A stretch of 64,000 nt of DNA from JANMOK01 sp031415055 (GTDB lineage Bacteria; Pseudomonadota; Alphaproteobacteria; Rhodobacterales; Rhodobacteraceae), in assembly GCA_031415055.1 (NCBI GenBank), contig JANOQZ010000044.1:62001-126000 (forward strand). Reading direction: 5' to 3'. The notes beneath the pieces are model-generated. The model was given only the letters and a program-made list of their open reading frames with translations, had not been told where the DNA came from and ran no database searches. Below are positions 53,026 through 62,263 of the stretch, one piece after another. Within the stretch, counting starts at the first letter, position 1. Every line of letters starts with the position of its first letter. Made by a program: the position numbers and the translations under genes.

Positions 53026-54296
53026 GCGTTTTCCCTTAACACAGTCCCAGCAAGATACAGCGACCCGCAGATCAGAATGCGGGCGTTTGGGGCAGTGGGC
53101 ACGATGTCCTGAATGGCCGCCAAAACCGAATCCGAAACGGTTGCCTCCATCCCGCAATCCAGCGCGGCTTCCATCGTTTCAGCGGCCAACAACGTCGCCG
53201 CCTCGCCGGGTATCGAAACCGCATGCATCGACATTGCAACCTTCGCCAAAGGTCGCAAATAACCGCGTACATCCTTGGTGCGCAGCATGCCGCAGACCAG
53301 ATGCAGCGGCTTGGGGGACAACCGCGTCACGGCCTCGGCCAGCGCAATACCAGCGCCCTCGTTATGGCCGCCGTCTAACCAAACCTCAGCCAATCCCGCT
53401 GCCTCAACCAACGGCCCATGCCGCAATCGTTGCAACCGCGCGGGCCATTCGGCTTTGGTCACCGCCGCCTCGCAGGCGGCCTCGTCGAACCCCAAGAAAC
53501 GCAGCGACGCGAGGGCTATACCCGCATTCTCCACCTGATGCCCGCCAATCAGGTTGGGTAGCGGCAGGTCCAACAAACCGTGGTCATCCTGATAGATCAT
53601 CCGCCGGCGCTCTTCCCACACTTGCCAATCGCGATTGCAGATCAGCAAGGGCGCCCCCAATCGCGCGGCTTTGGCCTCGATTACCGCCAAAACCAAATCG
53701 TCTTGTTTGCCCACGATGCAGGCCACATCACGTTTCAAAATCCCGGCCTTTTCGCCGGCAATCTCGGCCAAAGTGTCGCCCAGATATTGTTGATGGTCGA
53801 TCGAAACCGGGGTGATCACCGTCAAAACGGGCCGTTCAACCACGTTGGTCGCATCCAACCGCCCGCCCAAGCCAACTTCCAGCAAGGTGAAATCGGCGGG
53901 TGTTCGGGCGAACGCCAGAAAGGCTGCGCAGGTGGTTATCTCGAAATAGGTGATCGGCAGATCCAGATTGGCGGCCTCGCATTCCTGCAAAATCCCCGCC
54001 AAATCCGCCTCGGAAATAAACGTCCCCCCAACCCTAATCCGCTCGTGAAAGCGCGCCAGATGCGGCGAGGTATAGACATGCGCCGACTTCCCCGCTGCCT
54101 CGATCCCCGCACGGATCATCGCCACTGTCGAACCTTTGCCATTGGTCCCGGCCACATGCACCACGGGCGGCAAGGTGCGTTCGGGGTGACCAAGCGAACC
54201 AAGCAACCGCTCGACCCGATCCAGCACCAAATCGATAATCTTGGGATGTAGCGACATCAACCTTTGCAGGATGATGTCGGTTCCGGCGTCAGCCAC
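53022..54296 (-). CDS. folC: Folylpolyglutamate/dihydrofolate synthase FolC
   Basis: 424 aa from a GTG. It adds glutamate to dihydropteroate and to folates. The P-loop is VVHVAGTNGKGSTVAMIRAG (about residues 46-65); ITYFEITTCAAFLAFA and TLLEVGLGGRLDATNV follow, with the catalytic region HxQYLGDTLAEIAGEKAGI. An internal Met (MSLHPKI) at 54257 could be an alternative start. It follows accD by one base on the same strand. Confidence 0.94.
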   Translation of the reverse strand: MADAGTDIILQRLMSLHPKIIDLVLDRVERLLGSLGHPERTLPPVVHVAGTNGKGSTVAMIRAGIEAAGKSAHVYTSPHLARFHERIRVGGTFISEADLAGILQECEAANLDLPITYFEITTCAAFLAFARTPADFTLLEVGLGGRLDATNVVERPVLTVITPVSIDHQQYLGDTLAEIAGEKAGILKRDVACIVGKQDDLVLAVIEAKAARLGAPLLICNRDWQVWEERRRMIYQDDHGLLDLPLPNLIGGHQVENAGIALASLRFLGFDEAACEAAVTKAEWPARLQRLRHGPLVEAAGLAEVWLDGGHNEGAGIALAEAVTRLSPKPLHLVCGMLRTKDVRGYLRPLAKVAMSMHAVSIPGEAATLLAAETMEAALDCGMEATVSDSVLAAIQDIVPTAPNARILICGSLYLAGTVLRENA

Positions 54297-54297
54297 C

Positions 54298-55191
54298 CTA
54301 CTCAGCCGCTTCCGGCTTTGGCAAATCGCCGTGAATTTGGGGCGTTTGCCGCATCAACATGCGCAGAATTGTGATCAATTCGCCGCGCATATTCTTGCGA
54401 TGCACGACCCGATCCAGCATGCCGTGGTCCAGCAGATACTCCGCCCGTTGAAACCCTTCGGGCAGCTTTTCGCGGATGGTCTGCTCAATAACACGTGGCC
54501 CGGCAAAGCAAATCAACGCATTCGGCTCGGCAATCTGCACGTCGCCCAGCATGGCATAGCTCGCCGTCACCCCGCCGGTGGTTGGATGGGTCAGCACCAC
54601 GACATAGGGCAAACGCGCCTCTTTCAGCATCTCAATCGCCACTGTGGCACGGGGCATCTGCATCAGGGACAATATCCCCTCCTGCATCCGCGCCCCACCA
54701 GCGGCAGAAAACAGAACCAGCGGGCATTTGCGTTCAACCGCTTGCTGGCAAGCAGCGATGATCGCATTGCCCACCGCCATACCCATCGAGCCGCCCATGA
54801 AGTTGAAATCTTGCCCCGCCGCCACAATTCGCAGTCGGCCAATTTCGCCCTCGGCAACCAGCATTGCGTCTTGCACGCCGTTCTTCTTGCGAGCTTCCCG
54901 AATGCGGTCCGGATATCTCTTTTGGTCGCGAAAATGCAGCGGGTCGGCCACCGGTTCGGGCACCGGTATTTCGACGTAAACCCCACCGTCGAACAGATCG
55001 GCAAATCGCTCGCGCGGGGTAATGTTCATGTGGTGCTGGCAAGAGGGGCAAACATTCAGCGCGTCGCTTAACTCGCGGTGAAACAGCATGGTTCCGCATT
55101 CGTCGCATTTGGTCCACAGGTTTTCCGGCGTGTCGCGGCGCGAAAACAGCGAGTTTATCTTTGGCCGGACATAGTTGGTAATCCAGTTCAT
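54298..55191 (-). CDS. accD: Acetyl-CoA carboxylase carboxyltransferase subunit beta
   Basis: 297 aa. With AccA it transfers carboxyl from biotin to acetyl-CoA, the first committed step of fatty acid synthesis. The N-terminal zinc finger is CDECGTMLFHRELSDALNVCPSCQHHM (two CX2C pairs near residues 27-50). The crotonase-type core has GGSMGMAVGNAIIAACQQAVE and GGARMQEGILSLMQMP. folC begins 1 bp after it. Confidence 0.96.
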   Translation of the reverse strand: MNWITNYVRPKINSLFSRRDTPENLWTKCDECGTMLFHRELSDALNVCPSCQHHMNITPRERFADLFDGGVYVEIPVPEPVADPLHFRDQKRYPDRIREARKKNGVQDAMLVAEGEIGRLRIVAAGQDFNFMGGSMGMAVGNAIIAACQQAVERKCPLVLFSAAGGARMQEGILSLMQMPRATVAIEMLKEARLPYVVVLTHPTTGGVTASYAMLGDVQIAEPNALICFAGPRVIEQTIREKLPEGFQRAEYLLDHGMLDRVVHRKNMRGELITILRMLMRQTPQIHGDLPKPEAAE

Positions 55192-55221
55192 TGCCGCCCC
55201 TGTGATCCTTGCATTGCCGCC

Positions 55222-56166
55222 CTAATTAAGGTCCACGGCGAATGATTGCAATTGCCCGCTCCGCCGACGGGCGACAATGGCAAGGTAAACCAGATAGACC
55301 ACAATTATCGAGATGATCTGCCCAATCAACCCAACGCGCATGGTTGGAATGTCATTCAAATCAACATTGGCGATGAAAAGTGACAGGCCAGATGCTGGCC
55401 CCGGCAGACCCATAATAAGCACCGCAAAAAAGTTATTGACGAAATGCAGTCCCATGGCAGAGGCCAAATTTCCGGTTCGCGCCGTTAAATCACCAGCAAA
55501 AAGGCCAATAAGAAACGCCCCGACCACAACCAAAGGCGCGTTGGCGTGAAATGTGGCCCGGTCGTAATGCAACAATGAAAACAGAAACGCGGGCAACACC
55601 CACCAAACCCAGCGGCTGACAAACCGCGCCCCCAATTGCTGCATGAAATAGCCGCGAAATATCAGTTCTTCGGAAGCGATTTGCAGGAAAATGAGTGTGA
55701 CAGTAATTGGCAACAGAATTATCCATCTGCCAAAAGGCAAGTTGGCAATCGCAGACCCACCTAAATACGACAAGAAAAACCCAATCCCCGCCAGCGTCGC
55801 CGTGACCAGCGCCGCCTTGCGAAACGAGCGCCAATGGAGGCGTCGGTCTGCACCAAACAACGAGGCAATCGACCTGCCATGCAGCAATCTCAATGCCAGC
55901 CAAATCGCCGGATAAGAAAATAGCGGGATGCCAAACAACGCCAGTGTCGACGCGGGCGAACCTTCGGACTGAATTTGCGTTAAAAACGCTGATCCGCTGG
56001 GCGCGGAAAAATACACCAGATAGGTGCCAATCCCAACGACAGGCGCAATCCAGACAATCGCGATCAAAACAATACCAACGATCAATCGCCAAACTTGGTC
56101 ATTGGGCTTTGCCTGCTGCGCAAATGCCTGAAACGCAGCGCCGCGCGTTGGAAACGGATTCTTCAT
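55222..56166 (-). CDS. CPBP-family intramembrane metalloprotease
   Basis: 314 aa with about eight hydrophobic segments. CPBP (Abi/CAAX) motifs are all visible: EELIFRGYFMQQL (motif 1, about residue 166), FLFSLLHYD (motif 2) and GLHFVNNFFAV (motif 3). The family cleaves or handles membrane peptides; the bacterial substrate is unknown. It precedes accD with a 30 bp gap and is divergent from the luxR gene. Confidence 0.88.
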   Translation of the reverse strand: MKNPFPTRGAAFQAFAQQAKPNDQVWRLIVGIVLIAIVWIAPVVGIGTYLVYFSAPSGSAFLTQIQSEGSPASTLALFGIPLFSYPAIWLALRLLHGRSIASLFGADRRLHWRSFRKAALVTATLAGIGFFLSYLGGSAIANLPFGRWIILLPITVTLIFLQIASEELIFRGYFMQQLGARFVSRWVWWVLPAFLFSLLHYDRATFHANAPLVVVGAFLIGLFAGDLTARTGNLASAMGLHFVNNFFAVLIMGLPGPASGLSLFIANVDLNDIPTMRVGLIGQIISIIVVYLVYLAIVARRRSGQLQSFAVDLN

Positions 56167-56324
56167 GTCTGACTGCCTGTTCTGCCCAAATTCGTACGCT
56201 TTATTTGCCCATCAAGGCGCAGGCCAAATTGCTGCTTCCCAAGAACAGTAAATTCGCGCAAAATCAAACTATATTCGGAAATAAATTTGCTGAGCTTACC
56301 TTAATAATAGCCTTCGGGTGCGTG

Positions 56325-57065
56325 ATGTCTGATCGATCCAATCTGGTTGAAGAGACGCTGGAAAAGCTCGCCAACACGCGAACGTCTGAAGAAATTCGCG
56401 CCGTCGCCTTTGAATATTTCAAAACGCTCGACGTGCCCATGATGTCCTATCACCACCTGCCGCCCATCGGTGCGCCCGATCAAGGCGTGCTTTTGCTGGA
56501 AACCGAAGGGTTCCCGCCGGACTTGTTGCAACGTTATATCAAGGAAAAGCTGTTCCTGATCGACCCCGTTCCGATCTATGCGCAGAAAACCACTGTGCCT
56601 TTTAAGTGGAGCGAGATTGGCAAATTGACCAACCTCAGACCTGAGCAAAAAGAACTGATGCGCGATTTTTTCAATGCGGGCGTCGCCGATGGTTATGCAT
56701 TCCAGGTTTTTGGCCCCGGTGGTCGCAATGGCGTGTTTGGCTTTGCTTGGGGTAAAGTTGCCCGAACCTTCAAGCCCTCTATTCTACACGAGGTGCGCTG
56801 GGTCTGTCAGGCGGTGCATTTACGCTATTGTGAATTTCTTGAGCAAAAAATCCCCGAAACCATCGGCCTTTCTAATCGTGAACGCGAGGTTCTTGAATGG
56901 GTGGCGCGCGGCAAAAGCAATTCGGACATTGCCACCATCATGGGTGTTTCGGCCCACACGGTTGACGCCTATTTGCGGAGAATCTTTTTGAAACTGGGCA
57001 CCACCGACCGGGTTACAGCGGCGATACGTGGCGTAGGGACCGGTATCATTACCGGAGTGGTTTGA
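56325..57065 (+). CDS. LuxR-family transcriptional regulator (autoinducer-binding type), no luxI nearby
   Basis: 246 aa from the ATG at 56325 (a GTG lies one codon before). The N-terminal part (about residues 1-170) fits the autoinducer-binding domain (FEYFKTLDVPMMSYHHLPPIG, LFLIDPVPIYAQKTTVPFKWSEI). The C-terminal LuxR helix-turn-helix is LSNREREVLEWVARGKSNSDIATIMGVSAHTVDAYLRRIFLKLGTTDRVTAAI. No luxI synthase is seen in the window, so this may be a solo receptor. A 18 bp perfect palindrome lies 55 bp after its stop. Confidence 0.85.
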   Translation: MSDRSNLVEETLEKLANTRTSEEIRAVAFEYFKTLDVPMMSYHHLPPIGAPDQGVLLLETEGFPPDLLQRYIKEKLFLIDPVPIYAQKTTVPFKWSEIGKLTNLRPEQKELMRDFFNAGVADGYAFQVFGPGGRNGVFGFAWGKVARTFKPSILHEVRWVCQAVHLRYCEFLEQKIPETIGLSNREREVLEWVARGKSNSDIATIMGVSAHTVDAYLRRIFLKLGTTDRVTAAIRGVGTGIITGVV

Positions 57066-57119
57066 TCGTTTGCCAAATATTTGTCACGTGATTGCGTGTA
57101 ACGACCAGCGTTGTAGCGC

Positions 57120-57137
57120 ATCCGAAACGTTTCGGAT
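57120..57137. promoter_or_regulatory. 18 bp perfect palindrome (candidate operator)
   Basis: ATCCGAAACGTTTCGGAT is self-complementary with no spacer. It is 55 bp after the luxR gene and 55 bp before the small gene at 57192. The GAAACGTTTC core resembles LacI-type operator half-sites and recurs elsewhere in the window; which protein binds it is unknown. Confidence 0.55.
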
Positions 57138-57191
57138 TAAACATTCCTCATCAACCACTAGGGTGGCATCAATGAGCAATGGTCCGAAAAA

Positions 57192-57539
57192 TTGGAAAAA
57201 TCGCCTAGCGTTTTGGAATTTGTTGCCAAGAATCGAATCCAAAAAAAGATTGCGGCAATCAAAGAAGAATATACGTCGAACAATCGGTTGCTGAGCTATT
57301 TTGCCCAGAACAACCCACCTGATGTGTCCGACGATTCGCTGTCCCTTTTGGAAGCGGCGCTGTTGCGTCGGCAAGAAATGTTGATCGAACAGATGGCCGA
57401 TATTCCGGCGAAGTCGCTGGATGATATGCGGGCGAAGTTGGAACTTTGGGTCGAAGAGATCGAAGATTCCGAAGAATTCGACGCCCGCTCGAAAATAGTC
57501 TTATCCGTCTTGGATGACATCAAATCCTTGTCCGCCTAG
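57192..57539 (+). CDS. Small protein of unknown function
   Basis: 115 aa from a TTG; no ATG is available in this frame (an ATG-led frame at 57172 is short and basic). The protein is highly charged and helical (LEFVAKNRIQKKIAAIKEEYTSNNRLLSYFAQ, LLEAALLRRQEMLIEQMADIPAKSLDDMRAKLELWVEEIEDSEEF). It has the look of a coiled-coil. No family recognised. The 18 bp palindrome lies upstream and could regulate it. Confidence 0.5.
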   Translation: MEKSPSVLEFVAKNRIQKKIAAIKEEYTSNNRLLSYFAQNNPPDVSDDSLSLLEAALLRRQEMLIEQMADIPAKSLDDMRAKLELWVEEIEDSEEFDARSKIVLSVLDDIKSLSA

Positions 57540-57667
57540 GTCAATGTCTTTAGACTGAAAATTGATTACCTCGTCTCGTTATTTTGGTCACCCCGACCAA
57601 AGTTATTGTCAGGCGAAATGAAATGTCATTGCCGAACTCGTTACTCAGCCATTCGGCATTGACAGAG

Positions 57668-57713
57668 CGGACCGCACAAACGCACGAGCCCCCAAGTGCA
57701 GGCGTGCGGTCCG
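57668..57713 (+). promoter_or_regulatory. Leader hairpin upstream of ilvD
   Basis: CGGACCGCAC and GTGCGGTCCG are perfect 10 bp complements separated by 26 bases, which themselves hold a GCAC/GTGC pair. The structure lies about 95 bp before the ilvD start. There is no T-tract, and I do not see a leader peptide with Ile, Leu or Val runs. A regulatory leader is possible; the rest of the 268 bp gap holds no supportable gene. Confidence 0.4.
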
Positions 57714-57807
57714 TGCCAAAATCCTTCCCCTCCAGATTGGCGCTGCTTGTATAGCAACGTGCCGTTGACTATGGCTTTGGCACCAAGCCCGTTGAGGAGA
57801 TTCCAGC

Positions 57808-59538
57808 ATGGACGTGCAAAAGTTTGATAAATCCCGCCTGCCCAGCCGCCATGTTACCGAAGGGCCAGCGCGTGCGCCGCACCGATCCTTCCTCTATGCG
57901 ATGGGCCTGACAGAGGCTGAAATTCATCAGCCCCTGATTGGAGTCGCCACCTGTTGGAACGAAGCTGCGCCCTGCAACATCTCGCTCAGTCGACAGGCGC
58001 AGGCCGCCAAATTGGGTGTCAAAGCGGCGATGGGCACGCCACGCGAATTTACCACCATCACCGTTACCGACGGCATCGCCATGGGCCACGAAGGCATGCG
58101 TTCCTCGCTGGTCAGCCGCGAAGCGATTGCCGACTCGGTTGAACTGACCATGCGCGGCCATTGCTATGACGCTCTGGTTGGCTTGGCGGGTTGTGACAAA
58201 TCGCTGCCCGGCATGATGATGGCGATGGTTCGCCTGAATGTGCCCTCGGTTTTCGTTTACGGCGGCTCCATCATGCCTGGCCGTTACGAAGGCCGCGATG
58301 TGACGGTGCAAGATGTGTTTGAGGCGGTCGGCAAACACCAAGCTGGTCTGATGAATACCGATATCGAAGATCTGGCCCGCGTCGCCTGCCCAACGGCTGG
58401 GGCCTGCGGTGGCCAGTTCACCGCCAACACCATGGCTTGTGTCAGCGAAGCGATTGGTCTGGCCCTGTTCAATTCATCGGGCATGCCCGCGCCCTACGAA
58501 TCTCGCGATCAGTATTCCGAGGCCTCGGGTCGCGCCGTTATGCATCTGTTGGAACGTAACATCCGCGCCCGCGATATTGTCACCCGCAAAGCGCTGGAAA
58601 ACGCCGCCCGTGTGGTTGCCTGCACCGGCGGTTCGACCAACGCCGGGTTGCATTTGCCAGCAATCGCGCATGAAGCGGGGATTGAGTTTTTTCTGGAAGA
58701 TGTCTGCGATATTTTCCGCGACACACCTTATTTCGTCGATCTAAAACCCGGTGGTGCCTATGTTGCCAAAGACCTTTACGAAGCAGGTGGCGTGCCTGTT
58801 ATTCTGAAAGAACTGCGCAAAGCTGGCCTTATCCATCAAGATTGCATGACAGCATCGGGTCGCAGCATCGGCGAAGAAATCGATATGGTCACCCGCGAAG
58901 CTGACGGCAAAGTTATCTATCCGGTCGCCACACCCATCACAAAAACCGGCGGCGTTGTCGGCTTGAAAGGCAACCTTGCCCCCGATGGCGCGATTGTAAA
59001 AGTCGCAGGCATGACATCCGAGGAACTGAAATTCATCGGACCAGCCCGCGTCTTTGAATGCGAAGAAGACGCTTTTGAAGCCGTGCAAAACCGCACCTAC
59101 AAGGAAGGCGAAGTTCTGGTCATCCGCAACGAAGGGCCAATGGGTGGCCCCGGCATGCGCGAAATGTTGGCAACCACGGCGGCTTTGTCGGGCCAAGGCA
59201 TGGGCAAGAAAGTCGCCCTTATCACCGATGGTCGATTCTCTGGCGCGACACGCGGCTTTTGTGTTGGTCACGTCGGCCCCGAAGCGGCGCAATGCGGCCC
59301 CATAGCCCTGTTGCGCGATGGCGATATGATCACGCTGGACGCCAACAAGGGCATCATTTCGGTCGACTTGACCGAAGCAGAAATGACGGCCCGCAAGAAA
59401 GATTGGAAAGGCCCGCGCCCGACAATCTATGCCAGCGGTGCTTTGTGGAAATACGCCCAGCAGGTCGGCGAAACCTACCGAGGAGCGGTGACCCATCCCG
59501 GTGCCAAAGCCGAAAAACACGTCTACGCCGACCTGTAA
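57808..59538 (+). CDS. ilvD: Dihydroxy-acid dehydratase
   Basis: 576 aa. It converts dihydroxyisovalerate and dihydroxymethylvalerate to the 2-oxo acids of valine and isoleucine. The iron-sulfur ligands are visible as C in ATCWNEAAPCN, GLAGCDKSLPGM and PTAGACGGQFTANTM. The C-terminal SGATRGFCVGHVGPEA is typical of the family. It is preceded by a leader hairpin and followed by the DUF6478 gene 17 bp later. Confidence 0.96.
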   Translation: MDVQKFDKSRLPSRHVTEGPARAPHRSFLYAMGLTEAEIHQPLIGVATCWNEAAPCNISLSRQAQAAKLGVKAAMGTPREFTTITVTDGIAMGHEGMRSSLVSREAIADSVELTMRGHCYDALVGLAGCDKSLPGMMMAMVRLNVPSVFVYGGSIMPGRYEGRDVTVQDVFEAVGKHQAGLMNTDIEDLARVACPTAGACGGQFTANTMACVSEAIGLALFNSSGMPAPYESRDQYSEASGRAVMHLLERNIRARDIVTRKALENAARVVACTGGSTNAGLHLPAIAHEAGIEFFLEDVCDIFRDTPYFVDLKPGGAYVAKDLYEAGGVPVILKELRKAGLIHQDCMTASGRSIGEEIDMVTREADGKVIYPVATPITKTGGVVGLKGNLAPDGAIVKVAGMTSEELKFIGPARVFECEEDAFEAVQNRTYKEGEVLVIRNEGPMGGPGMREMLATTAALSGQGMGKKVALITDGRFSGATRGFCVGHVGPEAAQCGPIALLRDGDMITLDANKGIISVDLTEAEMTARKKDWKGPRPTIYASGALWKYAQQVGETYRGAVTHPGAKAEKHVYADL

Positions 59539-59555
59539 CTCGGGCAGTTTCTCGC

Positions 59556-60173
59556 ATGTTTACGCGCCGAGGACTGCCAAACTTATCGCCTCTGGCTCGG
59601 TTGATAGGCAATGGGCCACGCAAGACCCCAGCCAAGTCCGGCTGGACCTTTCGTCCTACACCCTGGGACGCAAAACTTGGCCTTTCCCAATCCTTTGGGT
59701 TAGGCCAACACACGAAAATTGATGCAGACCTTGACCTCTACCACGATGCAACATCGGCCAATGTCTCATGGCAGCAAGATCAAAGCGCCGCGCAAGGACC
59801 ATTCCCGCTTGCAGTGGTAACGTCATCGTTTGACGGCAATTTCTTCTCACTGGCAGTAGCACTTCCCAATGCCGTGCTCAATTTCCTCAGCAAAGACTCG
59901 ATCCTGACGGTTACAATGCCGCATAAAATCGACGGCATGGCCAAGATCAAATTGCGCATTGTCGTGAGGCGCGGCGCGAATACCTTTGCGGTTTGGCAGG
60001 CGAACAAACATGCCCCCAGCAACGGAATTTTCGGCTTTGAAATGGCGCGTTGCGAGATTGACCCGTCAACCGGCGAAGCAATTTGGCTCGACATTATTCT
60101 GTCCAACCCCAAGGATAGTCGGATCGACATTCACGATGTGCTGGTCACGCACCGATTGCGGGCAGAATACTGA
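59556..60173 (+). CDS. DUF6478-family protein
   Basis: 205 aa from the ATG at 59556; the reading frame continues upstream into ilvD without support. The domain begins with WTFRPTPWDAKLGLSQSFGLGQHTKIDADLDLYHD and ends ILSNPKDSRIDIHDVLVTHRLRAEY. No signal peptide or catalytic motif seen. I recognise the family as one common in Rhodobacteraceae, with unknown role. It is close behind ilvD. Confidence 0.7.
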   Translation: MFTRRGLPNLSPLARLIGNGPRKTPAKSGWTFRPTPWDAKLGLSQSFGLGQHTKIDADLDLYHDATSANVSWQQDQSAAQGPFPLAVVTSSFDGNFFSLAVALPNAVLNFLSKDSILTVTMPHKIDGMAKIKLRIVVRRGANTFAVWQANKHAPSNGIFGFEMARCEIDPSTGEAIWLDIILSNPKDSRIDIHDVLVTHRLRAEY

Positions 60174-60212
60174 AGCTCAACCACGGCCAAAAGCAGGAAA
60201 AGTTGCGGTTTG

Positions 60213-62261
60213 ATGGCGCAAGAACAAGAACCCCACGACACTTATCCGTATCTATTTCGCCCGCTTGATCTGGGGCACATAACCTTGCCCAACCGTGTGC
60301 TGATGGGCTCGATGCATACCGGGCTGGAAGAGACCGACGACTGGAACCGCGTTGCCACGTTCTATGCCGAACGCGCCAAAGGTGGCGTGGCGTTGATGGT
60401 GACAGGCGGCATGGCTCCCAACAAGGAAGGCGCGGTTTTCCCCGGCGCGGCTGGCTTGTTCAGCCCGCAAGACATCGCCAACCACCGCATTGTCACCGAC
60501 CGTGTTCATGGCGAAGGCGGCCGCATCGCCATGCAAATTCTGCACGCCGGTCGCTATGCCTATTCGCTGCTTGCGGTTGCACCTTCGCCGCTCAAATCGC
60601 CAATCTCGCCCTTTGCACCCGCCGAACTTGACGCCGCTGGCATCGAAAAACAAATCGTCGATTTTGTGATAGCCGCCAGCCGCGCCCGCGAGGCGGGCTA
60701 CGATGGCGTCGAAATCATGGGGTCGGAAGGCTATTTCTTGAATCAATTCTTGGTGAAACACACCAACCACCGCCAAGACGATTGGGGCGGCGCTTACGAA
60801 AACCGCATGCGTCTGCCGGTTGAGATTGTCCGGCGCATTCGCGCCGCTGTCGGCCACGACTTCATCCTCATCTACCGCCTGTCGCTGATTGATCTGGTCG
60901 CCGATGGGTCAAGCTGGGACGAAGTTGTGTTGCTTGCCAAAGCCATCGAATATGCCGGCGCGTCGCTGATCAATTCTGGCATCGGCTGGCACGAGGCGCG
61001 AATACCCACTATCGCCACCTCGGTGCCAAGGGCGGCTTTCACCTGGTTGACCAAAAAATTAATGGGCGAAGTCACCATCCCGCTGATCACTTCCAACCGC
61101 ATCAACACACCCGAAATCGCCGAATTCGTGCTGAAAACGGGCTGTGCCGATATGGTTTCCATGGCACGACCCTTCCTTGCCGACCCCGAATTCGTCAACA
61201 AGGCCCGCGACGGCCGCGGCAAACACATCGCCCCCTGCATCGCCTGCAACCAAGCCTGCCTTGACCATACATTTGCGATGAAACTGACCTCGTGCCTTGT
61301 CAATCCCCGCGCTTGTCACGAAACTGAACTGGCAATTTCCCCAACGCTCACCCCAAAGAAAGTCGCCGTCATCGGCGCTGGTCCCGCTGGACTGGCCGCA
61401 AGCATCACCGCCGCCCAACGCGGGCACGATGTGACTCTGTTCGAGAAATTCGCCGAAATCGGCGGCCAACTCAACATGGCGAAAGTCATCCCCGGCAAAG
61501 AGGAATTTCGCGGGCTGGTTGACTGGTATCGCAGCCAGTTGGAATTGACCGGCGTCACCACGCTTCTCAACCACAAAGCCACGCCCAGTGACCTGGCCGA
61601 CATTGAGGAAATCATCATCGCCACCGGCGTCACCCCGCGCGATCCCGGCATCACAACCAATGGGGCCGACAACGTTCTCACCTACATCGATGTGCTGCGC
61701 GGCAAGGTACCTGTTGGCAACAAAGTCGCCATCATCGGAGCGGGCGGCATCGGCTTTGATGTCGCTGAATTTCTGTCGCAAAATGGCGAAAGCAGCACAG
61801 AAAACCCCGAATTGTGGATGCAGGAATGGGGCGTTTCCGCCCCTTGGCAAGATCGCGGTGGGCTGGACCCACAGGGTGCAAGACCGGAACCCTCATCCCG
61901 GCAAATCACCATGCTGCAACGTAAAGCCAGCAAACCCGGTGCCGGCCTTGGCAAAACCACAGGCTGGATCCACCGCGAAACCCTGAAGAAACGCGGGGTG
62001 AAAATGGTGGCGGGCATCACCTACGAACAAATCAGCGCGCGCGGCCTGCAAATCAGCCGTGGCGACGATCATGCCAATGCCGAATGGCTGGACGTCGACC
62101 ACGTCATCTTCTGCGCCGGACAGGTTCCCGAACGCGGGCTTGCCGACCAACTCATCGCGCTGGGCCGCATAGTTCATATCATCGGCGGTGCGGACCAGGC
62201 CGTGGAACTCGACGCCAAACGCGCCATCGATCAAGGCACACGTTTGGCGGCAAGCCTATGA
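60213..62261 (+). CDS. fadH: NADPH-dependent 2,4-dienoyl-CoA reductase FadH-like
   Basis: 682 aa from the ATG at 60213 (the frame starts at a TTG one codon before). It reduces 2,4-dienoyl-CoA in beta-oxidation of unsaturated fatty acids; related enzymes act on other enones. The N-terminal OYE-like barrel binds FMN (TLPNRVLMGSMHTGLEE, AMQILHAGRYAYS). The 4Fe-4S cluster ligands are in CIACNQACLDHTF and CLVNPRAC. The C-terminal FAD fold is VAVIGAGPAGLAASITAA and the NADPH fold IIGAGGIGFDVAEFL. Its stop codon lies 2 bp before the dispersed repeat at 62264. Confidence 0.92.
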   Translation: MAQEQEPHDTYPYLFRPLDLGHITLPNRVLMGSMHTGLEETDDWNRVATFYAERAKGGVALMVTGGMAPNKEGAVFPGAAGLFSPQDIANHRIVTDRVHGEGGRIAMQILHAGRYAYSLLAVAPSPLKSPISPFAPAELDAAGIEKQIVDFVIAASRAREAGYDGVEIMGSEGYFLNQFLVKHTNHRQDDWGGAYENRMRLPVEIVRRIRAAVGHDFILIYRLSLIDLVADGSSWDEVVLLAKAIEYAGASLINSGIGWHEARIPTIATSVPRAAFTWLTKKLMGEVTIPLITSNRINTPEIAEFVLKTGCADMVSMARPFLADPEFVNKARDGRGKHIAPCIACNQACLDHTFAMKLTSCLVNPRACHETELAISPTLTPKKVAVIGAGPAGLAASITAAQRGHDVTLFEKFAEIGGQLNMAKVIPGKEEFRGLVDWYRSQLELTGVTTLLNHKATPSDLADIEEIIIATGVTPRDPGITTNGADNVLTYIDVLRGKVPVGNKVAIIGAGGIGFDVAEFLSQNGESSTENPELWMQEWGVSAPWQDRGGLDPQGARPEPSSRQITMLQRKASKPGAGLGKTTGWIHRETLKKRGVKMVAGITYEQISARGLQISRGDDHANAEWLDVDHVIFCAGQVPERGLADQLIALGRIVHIIGGADQAVELDAKRAIDQGTRLAASL

Positions 62262-62263
62262 TC

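Noticed and set aside
57070..57294. 74 aa plus-strand frame that begins before the 115 aa gene
   Set aside because: It is short, basic, and overlaps in a different frame the more protein-like frame at 57192; no domain or ribosome site.
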